From Pirellula sp. (GTDB lineage Bacteria; Planctomycetota; Planctomycetia; Pirellulales; Pirellulaceae): 36,780 nucleotides of DNA. The stretch is from NCBI GenBank assembly GCA_021299695.1, contig JAJTEK010000055.1:1-36780 (forward strand). The letters are read 5' to 3'. The notes under the pieces were generated by a model. The model was not told the DNA's origin. It did no database searches and was given only the letters and a program-made list of their open reading frames with translations. A program made the position numbers and the translations under genes. Below, piece by piece: positions 17,150 through 24,626 of the stretch (positions are counted from its first letter, which is position 1; each line of letters begins with the position of its first letter).

Positions 17150-18220
17150 CTACCAAAAAGCCCAACAGTGTAGAGCCATTGTCCCCAATGGCTCTACACG
17201 ACGCGCAAGCGTCGGCGTCTTACGGCTGTTCGGTTTTAGCCCGGAGGGCGACACTTCTCTGCCATTAGTGCGTAAGCCACCGGACCCTGGCGTGGAAACC
17301 TTTCCACCTAATGACACGATGTCCATTTCGAAGGCGAATTCAATGGACTGTAACCCCGGGGTCCGATTAGCCTCTTCATCACCCGCCTCCGGCGACTTGG
17401 GGATTCCAGATGGACTCAGGGCAACGCGGAAGCCGATGTAGTAGCGCCGTAACGACGGGTCGAGCCTGCGGCGGTACGCCGACCGACAAAACGGGGCCTC
17501 GAGGTCCCAGCCGCCGCCACGGATCACGCGGAACGAGCCCTCTCGTGGTCCAACGGGATCGCTCACCGCACCCTTAGGGTATTCACCGAACCAGTCGCTA
17601 CACCACTCCTCAACATTCCCATTCATGTCGTATAACCCCCAGGCGTTTGCCTTCTTCTCACCGACAGGGTGCGTCTGACCGTTGCTGTTTCCATCAAACC
17701 AAGCATAGTCGCCCAGTGAATTTGAACTCTCTCCAAAACTAAAGGCCGTCTTACTACCTGCCCGGCAAGCGTATTCCCATTCCGCCTCGGTCGGCAGACG
17801 GTATACGCGACCCGCCTTCTTCTCTTCCTCAAAGTCCGAGAGCTTTTTGCAGAATTCGATTGCATCCTCCCACGATACGTTATCGACCGGATACCGCGAA
17901 TTGTCGCTTCCCTGGACCCTTGATTTCTGGAACCAACTCGGGTTGGTTCCCATCACCTTCTCGTATTGCCCTTGGGTGACTTCCGTCACGCTAAGGCAAT
18001 AGTCTTTGCTGATAGTGACCTGATGCTGGGTCTCGTCCTTCTTGCGTATTTCCTCGCTCTCAGGCGAGCCCATCATGAATGTCCCCTTGGGGATCAGCAC
18101 CAGCTTCATCCCGATGCTGTTGGTGATCTCTTTGGGGGATTGTGCGAGTACCTGACAATCCAGTTGGATCATCCCCAAAATCACCAACGATGACAAGAGT
18201 ATCGATATCAGACGTGGCAT
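17150..18220 (-). CDS. Formylglycine-generating-enzyme (SUMF1)-like secreted protein
   Basis: 356-residue exported protein. A signal peptide ends near QVLAQS, then the FGE-sulfatase domain runs to about residue 270. Family motifs are IPKGTFMMGSPESEE, VTEVTQGQYEKVMGTNPSWF, PVDNVSWEDAIEFCKKLS, YRLPTEAEWEYACRAGS, WGLYDMNGNVEEWCSDWF, VIRGGGWDLEAPFCRSAYRR and YIGFRVALSPS. True FGE oxidises a sulfatase cysteine using two cysteines near RxxxxxGFR; only one (in PFCRSAYRR) is evident here, so catalysis is doubtful and a binding role is possible. The last 80 or so residues are not domain sequence. They are encoded by an interspersed repeat (17238-17283) and by a terminator-like hairpin (17168-17199), as if the original stop was lost. 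Confidence 0.88.
   Translation of the reverse strand: MPRLISILLSSLVILGMIQLDCQVLAQSPKEITNSIGMKLVLIPKGTFMMGSPESEEIRKKDETQHQVTISKDYCLSVTEVTQGQYEKVMGTNPSWFQKSRVQGSDNSRYPVDNVSWEDAIEFCKKLSDFEEEKKAGRVYRLPTEAEWEYACRAGSKTAFSFGESSNSLGDYAWFDGNSNGQTHPVGEKKANAWGLYDMNGNVEEWCSDWFGEYPKGAVSDPVGPREGSFRVIRGGGWDLEAPFCRSAYRRRLDPSLRRYYIGFRVALSPSGIPKSPEAGDEEANRTPGLQSIEFAFEMDIVSLGGKVSTPGSGGLRTNGREVSPSGLKPNSRKTPTLARRVEPLGTMALHCWAFW
17168..17199 (-). terminator. Perfect 13-bp hairpin, terminator-like
   Basis: GTGTAGAGCCATT, a 6-base loop and AATGGCTCTACAC form a perfect stem. On the minus strand it is followed by a GGGCTTTTTGG stretch, giving a weak T-tract. It lies inside the C-terminal coding tail of the FGE-like gene, a few codons before its stop, which is unusual for a terminator. 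Confidence 0.55.
17238..17283. repeat. Interspersed repeat, AGCCCGGAGGGCG type, copy 2
   Basis: Second copy of the element at 14793-14836 (AGCCCGGAGGGCGACACTTC onward). It is read through in the C-terminal tail of the FGE-like protein, encoding the GREVSPSGLKP peptide. Confidence 0.75.
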
Positions 18221-18498
18221 GTGTTCCTATCTCCTGATTCGGTGGCTCGGTCGACATTCCTCAAATGCCATGGAATTGTATCAGGCCAAGCACTGCCGCT
18301 CAAAAACAGGACGGATTTCTATCGCCCCTTCCATTCGTGCTTCAGGTCGAATTTACTCGTGTACCTGGAAAGGGAGCAGAATACCGAACACATCTTTGAC
18401 CAAGACCACTCGGGGGGGATCGATCAAGTACGACTGGGAGCACGGCGATGCGGAGCCAAGAGTACGCAGAAGAGCTAGGAGCACTAATCGACCGAACT

Positions 18499-19004
18499 GG
18501 GGCCCCCGGGTGGCCTTGAGCCACCGGAGCCCAAGATTCGTCAGCTAGCTGGCTCGAAGTGGCAAGTCGGCCATCTGGATTTTCAGAGACGTTACTTGCT
18601 GCCACTCAACGAATGGTGTCGGTAGTCCTACAAGTGACCGAAGAGCATTGGACTAGGGCTGCGAATTTGTCCTCCAAAGCGTCCCCCATCGATAGCGATC
18701 TTTCGGAGATCCTTACTCTATGGAACAACCTCGATGAGTCGGCCCGGCGCGATCTACTGGGGGGGGCTCGGCGGCTGAACAACGCGGCGACCGAGCCGTC
18801 GAGCTGAAAATCTCTTTTCCCGAAGTCCTCCTGTGACGTGAGACACAACGGAACCGGATCGACTACGATGTCGTCGGCCCGTTGGCAGGAAACGCAGGTG
18901 ACACGGCCAAGCAGTACGCTCACCGAGGCGAGTGTGACCCTCGGAACCTGTAGGATCTCCTAAAGTGAGTCAACGGTCGGCGAGCAGCAAAAGGGTTGTC
19001 CTTG
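18499..19004. repeat. Interspersed repeat, long copy (about 0.5 kb)
   Basis: The ends match the two halves of the 144-base copy at 16781-16924. The interior (18557-18935) contains a small plus-strand open frame. The internal CTAGGGCTGCGA at 18653 survives in the short copy, so the long form is probably ancestral. No transposase or clear terminal inverted repeat is seen. Confidence 0.65.
18559..18807 (+). CDS. Small hypothetical ORF inside repeat unit
   Basis: 82 codons from 18559, or 64 from an internal ATG at 18613. The C-terminal half, SDLSEILTLWNNLDESARRD followed by LLGGARRL, resembles a helical W..L....R..LL.. motif that I recall in short planctomycete proteins and protein tails; this is memory, not a search. 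The region is part of a repeated unit and the upstream part is repeat-derived, so it may be a remnant rather than a working gene. Confidence 0.35.
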   Translation: MASRPSGFSETLLAATQRMVSVVLQVTEEHWTRAANLSSKASPIDSDLSEILTLWNNLDESARRDLLGGARRLNNAATEPSS

Positions 19005-19300
19005 ATCGGAGCACCCCCCAAGAACGCTCACGATGCCGTGGGGATGACCTGACGAATCGAACGTGAGTTTCCCCGATGCACCGTCACTGCCGAGTCAGAC
19101 AGGCGGTTACGAACCTTTGCTTAGCGGTTACCAGACCGATACTGCGTTTAGGCGGTCGATCCCGCAGCGGGGGAGTAAGAGAATCCATGTAAGTCGTGGG
19201 TCGGGTAGCCGAACGCTGAGTTCGGTAGGATATTGATATAAACCCGTTTCAATTCCCTGCTGCCTGGAGACTCACGACCATGAAGTCAATTCTCTTACGA

Positions 19301-20695
19301 TCACCGGGCCGCCGGAGTGATCGTTCCATAATCTACCGGCGCAGTCGGCGATTCCGTGTGCATCGATTTGTCGTTTGTTGATTCAGGGTTAGGTTTAAAC
19401 ACGACAATAGTTGCGCCGAAGATAATAGCAGCGATGAGCGGGATTAGCCACCGGAGGAATATAAGCGAACACAATTGTCGATGTATTGCATGGCTAATGC
19501 GAGAAGAAAACAAAAACGTTGTTACAGCAGCTAGTATCGCCGCTAAATCGAGAGTGTCGTCGTAGCCGACGAATTTGCGAAGTAGCAGTGCGAGGCAAAA
19601 AACGATTACCGAGAAACTACAAGCAAAGATCCAACTAAGATGAGAGGGGAGCTGAAGACTGCTTGGTGGCTGCCACGAATTGGCTGCGTCATAAAGGAAC
19701 TGATCAGGAGGCAAGGAGGATTCGCCGTACGGGAGATCCCAGTTGTATACATGGCGGCCAATTGTCCCACGTGTTGAGTGGAGTCTTTTGGTCAAATTGT
19801 CAAACAACTCCGATTCGTCCTGCCACCATACTACATGCGCAGACACGATTCCGTGATAAGGGTGCCGACGAGGATCGTGTGAAACAGGTATAACGTCTTT
19901 ACCAAAGGCCGTCGCTAGACCGATCTCGTGTGCCCGGCTGGGATTATCAAAATCTGGGTTCTCAGCGGTCAAGGACATTTCAGCAACGACAAATTCGCTA
20001 TGCTTGATTAGTAGCTTGACTCTCTCGATCGTGTCGTCGATGTTAGTCGTATAGTTTGGTGCGTCAATCCAGAGGCAGGGAAGGCCTGTCGATTGAGCAA
20101 CGGCAGCTACGCACGCTTTCCTCGGCAAGGAAAAGTCAGGCTGTAGTCGTGTGATTAAAAAGCCATACTTTGGGACCTTGCCGGCAGTGCGGTTTAGGCC
20201 ATCGATGAAATCGGCGAGTTCAATTAGCTTGATGCTTTCCGAGCGTTCCACGCCATAATCGTATGCAACTACCAGTTTCTGTAGAGCTTGTGGGACGCTT
20301 ACGGTCGTACCATCAACAAACTTATAAACAGTCTCGCAATTGGACTCCTCTTGCTTCACACCAATCCGTTTGTCGCAGAAGACCGCAACTGGCAGCCCAA
20401 ATTCAACTGCTGTTTTTAGCTCGTCGATCATGTAAGACGAGGTAAGCGTGGGCTTTTCAGGGCGGTACGGTAGCACACAGACACATCCATCGCATCCATC
20501 CATGACTCGACGGAGGCGAGCGGGATCCATGTCGCCGAACCCTTTTGGGTCGCCGACCATCAGGACTCGTCGTTCATCCAGCTGCTTTACGAGCTTGTAT
20601 CCGAAGTCCTTTCCCGCATCAGGCTGCCACGATATCGACAGATAGAGTGTGGCCTTCGGAGAAGCATCGATTTTCAGCGTGAGATTCTTCGACAT
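19301..20695 (-). CDS. Dual nucleoside-deoxyribosyltransferase/TIR-like membrane protein
   Basis: 464 residues, no close family recognised. Domain 1 (about 15-115) starts ATLYLSISWQPDAGKDFGYK and has SYMIDELKTAVEFGLPVAVF, resembling nucleoside 2-deoxyribosyltransferase/TIR-like folds with a conserved acidic residue (Glu92). Domain 2 (about 175-305) is a second such unit: GFLITRLQPDF, VVAEMSLTAENPDFDNPSRA and HEIGLATAFGKDVIPV with Glu257, matching the 'DlT..NpN...E.G.A.a.gk.vI' pattern of that superfamily. Three hydrophobic helices follow (about 353-373, 381-397, 411-433) and a short polar tail. Related soluble domains cleave N-glycosidic bonds, including NAD in immune TIR proteins. A membrane-anchored nucleotide-cleaving effector or sensor is inference. 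Base composition looks more AT-rich than the neighbours and it sits beside decayed restriction and toxin genes, suggesting acquisition. Confidence 0.7.
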   Translation of the reverse strand: MSKNLTLKIDASPKATLYLSISWQPDAGKDFGYKLVKQLDERRVLMVGDPKGFGDMDPARLRRVMDGCDGCVCVLPYRPEKPTLTSSYMIDELKTAVEFGLPVAVFCDKRIGVKQEESNCETVYKFVDGTTVSVPQALQKLVVAYDYGVERSESIKLIELADFIDGLNRTAGKVPKYGFLITRLQPDFSLPRKACVAAVAQSTGLPCLWIDAPNYTTNIDDTIERVKLLIKHSEFVVAEMSLTAENPDFDNPSRAHEIGLATAFGKDVIPVSHDPRRHPYHGIVSAHVVWWQDESELFDNLTKRLHSTRGTIGRHVYNWDLPYGESSLPPDQFLYDAANSWQPPSSLQLPSHLSWIFACSFSVIVFCLALLLRKFVGYDDTLDLAAILAAVTTFLFSSRISHAIHRQLCSLIFLRWLIPLIAAIIFGATIVVFKPNPESTNDKSMHTESPTAPVDYGTITPAAR

Positions 20696-20809
20696 GATTA
20701 AACGAATAACCTGTTTTTATAAGGATCAGCCTAGACCTTGTAGACCGCACCGAGGCATCCTATCACGCACGCTAACCTCGGTCCGAAGCCCAATGATATC
20801 AAGTACTTG

Positions 20810-20845
20810 ACAGCCGATCAACTTTTTCATTGGTTGATCGGCTGT
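20810..20845. terminator. Perfect 13-bp stem-loop
   Basis: ACAGCCGATCAAC (20810-20822), a 10-base T-rich loop, and GTTGATCGGCTGT (20833-20845). It lies 115 bases ahead of the 464-residue gene, which starts at 20695 on the minus strand. There is no T-tract after either arm, so it could be a terminator without a U-run, a protein site, or a recombination site. Confidence 0.5.
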
Positions 20846-20916
20846 TCCATCGAAATTCCACGCACATTCGAAGAAAAGCACGTCGACATCTTCGAATCAG
20901 GCCGCAGATATACGAC

Positions 20917-21012
20917 TCATTTCCACGCTTCCACCACCACCCGAAACCCCAGGTAGGGTCCATCCGGCATTATCGTGGGTCGAGATCTAATCCACCGCGG
21001 TAAAACAATACA
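20917..21012 (-). pseudogene. Remnant of FGE/SUMF1-like gene (3' end)
   Basis: The last codons on the minus strand read RSRPTIMPDGPYLGFRVV and end VEAWK before a stop at 20917. The GFRV(V) ending preceded by an Arg-rich stretch is the usual C-terminus of FGE-sulfatase domain proteins. Upstream the frame turns into unrelated low-complexity sequence, so only the 3' end is left. Confidence 0.5.
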
Positions 21013-21061
21013 GCAGTTTTGAAGTTTTCGATGTTGCGATGGCCTACCGCTCGAGCCAGAC

Positions 21062-21133
21062 TCTGGCCGGGAGAAGAAGCCGGGAGAAGAAACAGAAGAG
21101 GAGATCGAGGCCGCCCTGGAGCAGATTTCATGA
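21062..21133 (+). pseudogene. Possible antitoxin (VapB-like) 3' remnant
   Basis: In the frame ending with TGA at 21131-21133 the last codons read REKKPGEETEEEIEAALEQI and Ser. The stop overlaps the ATG of the toxin remnant as ATGA, the usual arrangement of antitoxin and toxin genes. The 5' part is missing, so the family cannot be named. Confidence 0.4.
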
Positions 21134-21430
21134 CGCTGCGGGCTAACGACCTTATCTCGCTCGACACGAATGTGCTTGTCCATTGGATTCGCCAAAACGA
21201 AACAGGTATTCAACTGGCCGATCTAATCGACTATTGTGGAAGGTGAGTTACGAGCGTTGGTGAGGGTTTGGAATTGGGGTAAAGGCAACCTGGAATTGCT
21301 GGAGGAAATTCTGGCAGAGCTGGTCCGTGTCGATGCCGGATTGCCAGACGTGGTGAAGGGATACGGGGAGATTTATGCGGCCGATCAGGCCGGTGGTCAT
21401 AACACCGGGCAGAACGACATGTGGATCGAG
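21130..21430 (+). pseudogene. Broken VapC-type PIN toxin gene
   Basis: The ATG at 21130 opens a PIN-domain N-terminus (NDLISLDTNVLVHWIRQ, with the first catalytic Asp in LDTN) that stops at 21244. In the next frame from about 21236 the domain resumes as VEGELRALVRVWNWG, LELLEEILAELVRVDAGLP, and GHNTGQNDMWIEV, the conserved NDxWI motif. Roughly two dozen residues between the two pieces, and everything after NDMWI, are missing. VapC toxins are Mg-dependent RNases; this copy cannot make a full domain. Confidence 0.7.
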
Positions 21431-21501
21431 GTACCGGGGCCTAAAAGGCCCCGGCAGAGGTTATGCCAGCCCTCCGGGCCTAAAACAGATTGTGTTGTTG
21501 A

Positions 21502-21600
21502 AAGGTGCTTACCTACAATAACTGGCTCGAATCCGAACGGCAACGCCGACGGTATCCAAAACTAATCGATACGATCACCCGCGGCTTGCAACATCAGTAG
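21502..21600 (+). pseudogene. Tail of a possible type I restriction subunit
   Basis: Just before hsdR a 32-codon frame reads KVLTYNNWLESERQRRRYPK and then LIDTITRGLQHQ to a stop at 21598. The position, seven bases ahead of hsdR, and the look of the peptide suggest the C-terminus of the preceding hsdM or hsdS gene, whose body is deleted. This is inference from context. Confidence 0.35.
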
Positions 21601-21606
21601 TTATCC

Positions 21607-23849
21607 ATGAACGAATCCGAGACCCGAGCCGAGTTGATCGATCCTGCCTTGCAAGCGGCCGGATGGGGTGTCGTCGAGGGGAGTCGTATCCGCCGGGAGT
21701 ATACGATCACCTTGGGTCGTATCCACGGACACGGCACGCGGGGCAAAGCCCTGACGGCAGACTATGTGCTCGAATATCGCAACACCAAGCTCGCCGTGGT
21801 CGAAGCGAAATCGGCTGCGTCACCGCTGACTCTCGGCGTCGGCCAAGCCAAGGATTATGCTGCCAAGCTCGCCATCCGATACACCTACTCCACCAACGGC
21901 CACGGCATCTACGCCATCGACATGGAGACGGGGCACGAGCAAGAGATCGCCGCTTATCCGTCCCCGGAAGAACTTTGGAACAAGACCTTTGCCAAGGTCA
22001 ACGCATGGCGGGATCGCTTCGCGACCGTGCCCTTCGAGGACAAAGGGGGGTACTTTCAAGGCCGCTACTATCAGGACATCGCGATCGAACGGGTATTGGA
22101 AGCCGTCGCAACGGGAAAACAGCGGATACTGCTGACTTTGGCTACGGGTACTGGGAAGACGTTTATTGCTTTTCAGATCGCTTGGAAGATGTTTCAAAGC
22201 CGCTGGAACTTGAGCCGTGAACCATCCCGTCGTCCGCGAATTCTGTTTCTAGCCGATCGCAATAACCTCGCCAACCAAGCTTTCAACGCTTTTTCAGCGT
22301 TCCCCGAAGATGCGATGGTGCGTATCGAGCCGGGTGACATCAAGAAGAAAGGCAAGGTCCCCAAGAACGGCAGCTTGTTCTTCACCATTTTTCAGACCTT
22401 CATGTGCGGACCGACCAAAGACGGAAAGCCGTCTCCGTACTTCGGCGAGTATCCTCCCGATTTCTTCGACATCATCATTATCGACGAATGCCATCGAGGT
22501 GGTGCGAACGACGAGAGCACTTGGCGAGGCATCCTCGAATACTTTGCTCCCGCCGTGCAGCTTGGATTAACCGCCACTCCCAAACGCAAAGACAATATCG
22601 ATACCTATGCCTACTTTGGCGAGCCCGTGTTCACCTACTCGCTCAAAGACGGCATCAACGACGGCTTTCTGACGCCATTTAAGATCAAGCAGATCTCGAC
22701 CACGCTCGACGAGTATGTCTTCACACCCGACGACACGCTTGTCGAGGGAGAAATTGAAACCGGTAAGCGGTACGAAGAAGCGGACTTCAACAAGATCATA
22801 GAGATCAAAGAACGCGAAGGGCATCGTGTGAAGTTGTTCATGGAGCAGATCGACCAAAGGGAAAAGACGATCGTCTTTTGCGCGACGCAGCTTCATGCGC
22901 TGGTTGTTCGAGATCTAGTCAATCACAACAAGACCAGCCAAGACCCGATCTACTGCGTTCGGGTTACCGCCGATGACGGGGAGCTTGGCGAGCAGTACCT
23001 GCGAGCGTTTCAGGACAACGAAAAGACGATCCCAACGATTCTCACCAGCTCCCAGAAGCTTTCGACCGGAGTCGATGCCCGGAATGTGCGCAACATTGTG
23101 CTGATGCGACCGGTCAACTCCATGATCGAGTTCAAGCAGATCATCGGGCGAGGCACGCGCCTTTACGAGGGTAAGGATTACTTCACGATCTACGACAGGA
23201 GTTCCTTCCCCCTCGCCAAAAAGCCAAAGTGAAGCTGGCCGATGGCAAGGAGCGAACGATCCAGCACATGATGGTCACCAGCTTCTGGCATCCCGACGGA
23301 ACGCCCATGTCGGCGCATCAGTTCATGGAGTTGCTGTTTGGCAAACTGCCTGAGTTCTTCAAAGACGAAGCCGAGTTGCGAGCCATCTGGAGCGTCCCAG
23401 GAACGCGGTCGAAGCTCTTGGAGCGGCTTGCCGAGAATGGGTTCGGGGGGGAGCAAATGGCCGAAATGCAGCGGATCGTCGACGCCCAGAACAGCGATTT
23501 GTTCGATGTGCTGTCTTATGTGGCTTATGCGGCACCGACCAAAACCCGCGAGGAACGTGCAACGCAGGCGATGGTGAGCATCAGTGCTTCCTTCAATGCC
23601 AAGCAGCAGGCGTTCCTCGACTTTGTGCTCGCCCATTATGTGGCCCAAGGAGTGCGGGAGTTGGATCAGGAAAAGCTGACACCGCTTCTGAGGCTCAGGT
23701 ACAACAACTCGATCTCCGATGCCATTGCGGATCTTGGGCGACCGGACGAGATTGGGGAGATGTTTTCCGGTTTCCAGCAGTATCTCTACCAGGTACCGGT
23801 TCCCATATCACAGAGCATTCAGAGCCCATCACGAAAGCTTGGGGCATAA
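21607..23849 (+). pseudogene. hsdR: Type I restriction enzyme R subunit, frameshifted
   Basis: The first frame (541 codons, to 23232) has an HsdR N-terminal PD-(D/E)xK nuclease (ADYVLEYRNTKLAVVEAKS, residues about 52-70), Walker A ATGTGKT, the DECH box IIIDECHRG, LGLTATP, and QIIGRGTR, i.e. a full nuclease-helicase part. Near 23210 the frame changes: it ends SSFPLAKKPK, while the +1 frame continues PRQKAKVKLADGKERTIQHM (from about 23205) into the C-terminal domain through LDFVLAHYVAQGVRELDQEK and SISDAIADLGRPDEIGEMFS. A short stretch after the helicase core also seems deleted at the junction. The last residues (QVPVPISQSIQSPSRKLGA) look unlike the family. No hsdM or hsdS is present, so the system is dead. 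Confidence 0.85.
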
Positions 23850-23873
23850 AAAAACCCAGCGATTTGCTGGGTT
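23847..23873 (-). terminator. Rho-independent terminator of tRNA-Glu
   Basis: On the minus strand the stem AACCCAGC / GCTGGGTT with a 5-base loop is followed by seven T residues. It lies about 37 bases past the 3' end of the tRNA and abuts the stop of the broken hsdR; the stem could also serve that strand. Confidence 0.8.
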
Positions 23874-23909
23874 GTGGTGGGGGGAGAGTCCCCCCGATGG
23901 CATACCTAG

Positions 23910-23982
23910 TGACCCCGACGGGAGTCGAACCCGTGTTACCGCCGTGAAAGGGCGATGTCCTAGGCCTCTAGACGACGGGGCC
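23910..23982 (-). tRNA. tRNA-Glu (anticodon TTC)
   Basis: 73 bases on the minus strand. The acceptor is GGCCCCG pairing with CGGGGTC (one G-U), discriminator A. The D arm starts TCGTCTAGAGGCCTAGGAC, the anticodon arm is ATCGCCCTTTCACGGCGGT with TTC in the loop, and the T arm has ACGGGTTCGACTCCCGT. CCA is not encoded. A terminator follows. The 3' end faces the decayed restriction/toxin region, a common integration point for genomic islands, but no second copy of the tRNA end is seen in the window. Confidence 0.97.
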
Positions 23983-24141
23983 TTGCGCTGCAATTTCCCT
24001 CAAACGACCGAATTTCGACCGTCAAAGGACGCGAAAGTGTAAGCCACAGACCGAATCTGTCAAGCCAAAAAACCTAGCAAAACCAAGCTCTCAACCACCC
24101 CCCATTCCCACCAACTCCCCCTAACCAACGAAAAATCACTG

Positions 24142-24170
24142 TTGAATAGTTAGCGATATTCCGATATGTT
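24142..24170 (+). promoter_or_regulatory. Promoter with embedded operator for ygaV-like gene
   Basis: TTGAAT (24142-24147), a 17-base spacer and TATGTT (24165-24170) fit a sigma70 promoter. Within it, ATAT-TCCG-ATAT (24156-24167) is a small dyad overlapping the -10, where an ArsR-family repressor could block RNA polymerase. ArsR proteins often bind such sites in their own promoters; binding here is inference. Confidence 0.5.
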
Positions 24171-24260
24171 GTAGTGTAAGTGGCCCGGCCGCGCCGTGCT
24201 TGGCCACTCCCAAAGCCCCTAAACGCCGACGAAGCGATCCTTACTCACCCCCCCAGACCC

Positions 24261-24605
24261 ATGCCGACTACGACCCCAGCCCATCTGACGAGCCTCGAGG
24301 CGCTCGGACAAGCCGCCGAGTGCCTTAAGGTTCTGGCCCATCCCCACCGACTTCGCATGCTCCAAATGCTCGAGTCGCAACCGTTTACGGTCACCCAATT
24401 GGCAGAGGCTTGCCAAATCCCAACCCCCATGGCCTCCGAGCACCTCCGACTCATGCAACGATGCGGGTTCCTCTCGAGCCGTCGCGAAGGGCGAAATGTC
24501 TTCTACCAAATCATCGAGCCCCACCTGAAAAATATCCTTCAATGCATCGAAGCCCGCTTCGGCGAAAAACCCAATCCAACCCACTCGTCCGGGTTGGTCA
24601 CTTGA
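24261..24605 (+). CDS. ArsR-family regulator, YgaV/BigR-like
   Basis: 114-residue winged-helix repressor with the start at 24261; a GTG at 24180 is in frame but lies 11 bases past the -10 box. The HTH is clear: CLKVLAHPHRLRMLQMLES, then VTQLAEACQIPTPMASEHLR and the wing GFLSSRREGRNVFYQI. Cysteines at 21, 51, 68 and 95 could sense thiol or persulfide, as in YgaV/BigR/SqrR relatives, but their positions do not clearly match the known pairs. The next gene, a YgaP-like rhodanese, starts 21 bases downstream, the same order as E. coli ygaVP. This supports control of sulfur-related genes and possibly of the RND genes further on. Confidence 0.85.
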   Translation: MPTTTPAHLTSLEALGQAAECLKVLAHPHRLRMLQMLESQPFTVTQLAEACQIPTPMASEHLRLMQRCGFLSSRREGRNVFYQIIEPHLKNILQCIEARFGEKPNPTHSSGLVT

Positions 24606-24626
24606 TCTCTCTCCCCTAAAAGCACC

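Larger units (their letters stand above)
18221..19300. other. Long repeat-rich spacer at left edge of accessory region
   Basis: About 1.1 kb with no full-length recognisable gene. It contains the long copy of the interspersed repeat (18499-19004) with one small open frame, a CCGAAC/GTTCGG hairpin (19208-19224), and a 10-base inverted repeat (19175-19184 and 19289-19298) bounding about 124 bases. Two near-direct repeats of GCGGTTAC occur near 19101 and 19124. Confidence 0.6.
20696..21606. other. Spacer holding several gene remnants
   Basis: No intact gene. It contains a perfect 13-bp hairpin (20810-20845), an FGE C-terminal remnant on the minus strand (20917-21012), a vapBC remnant (21062-21430) and a tail of a possible restriction subunit (21502-21600), each listed separately. 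Confidence 0.65.

Noticed and set aside
18606-18923. 105-codon minus-strand frame in the long repeat
   Set aside because: The plus-strand frame over the same bases is more helix-like; this one has no recognisable motif.
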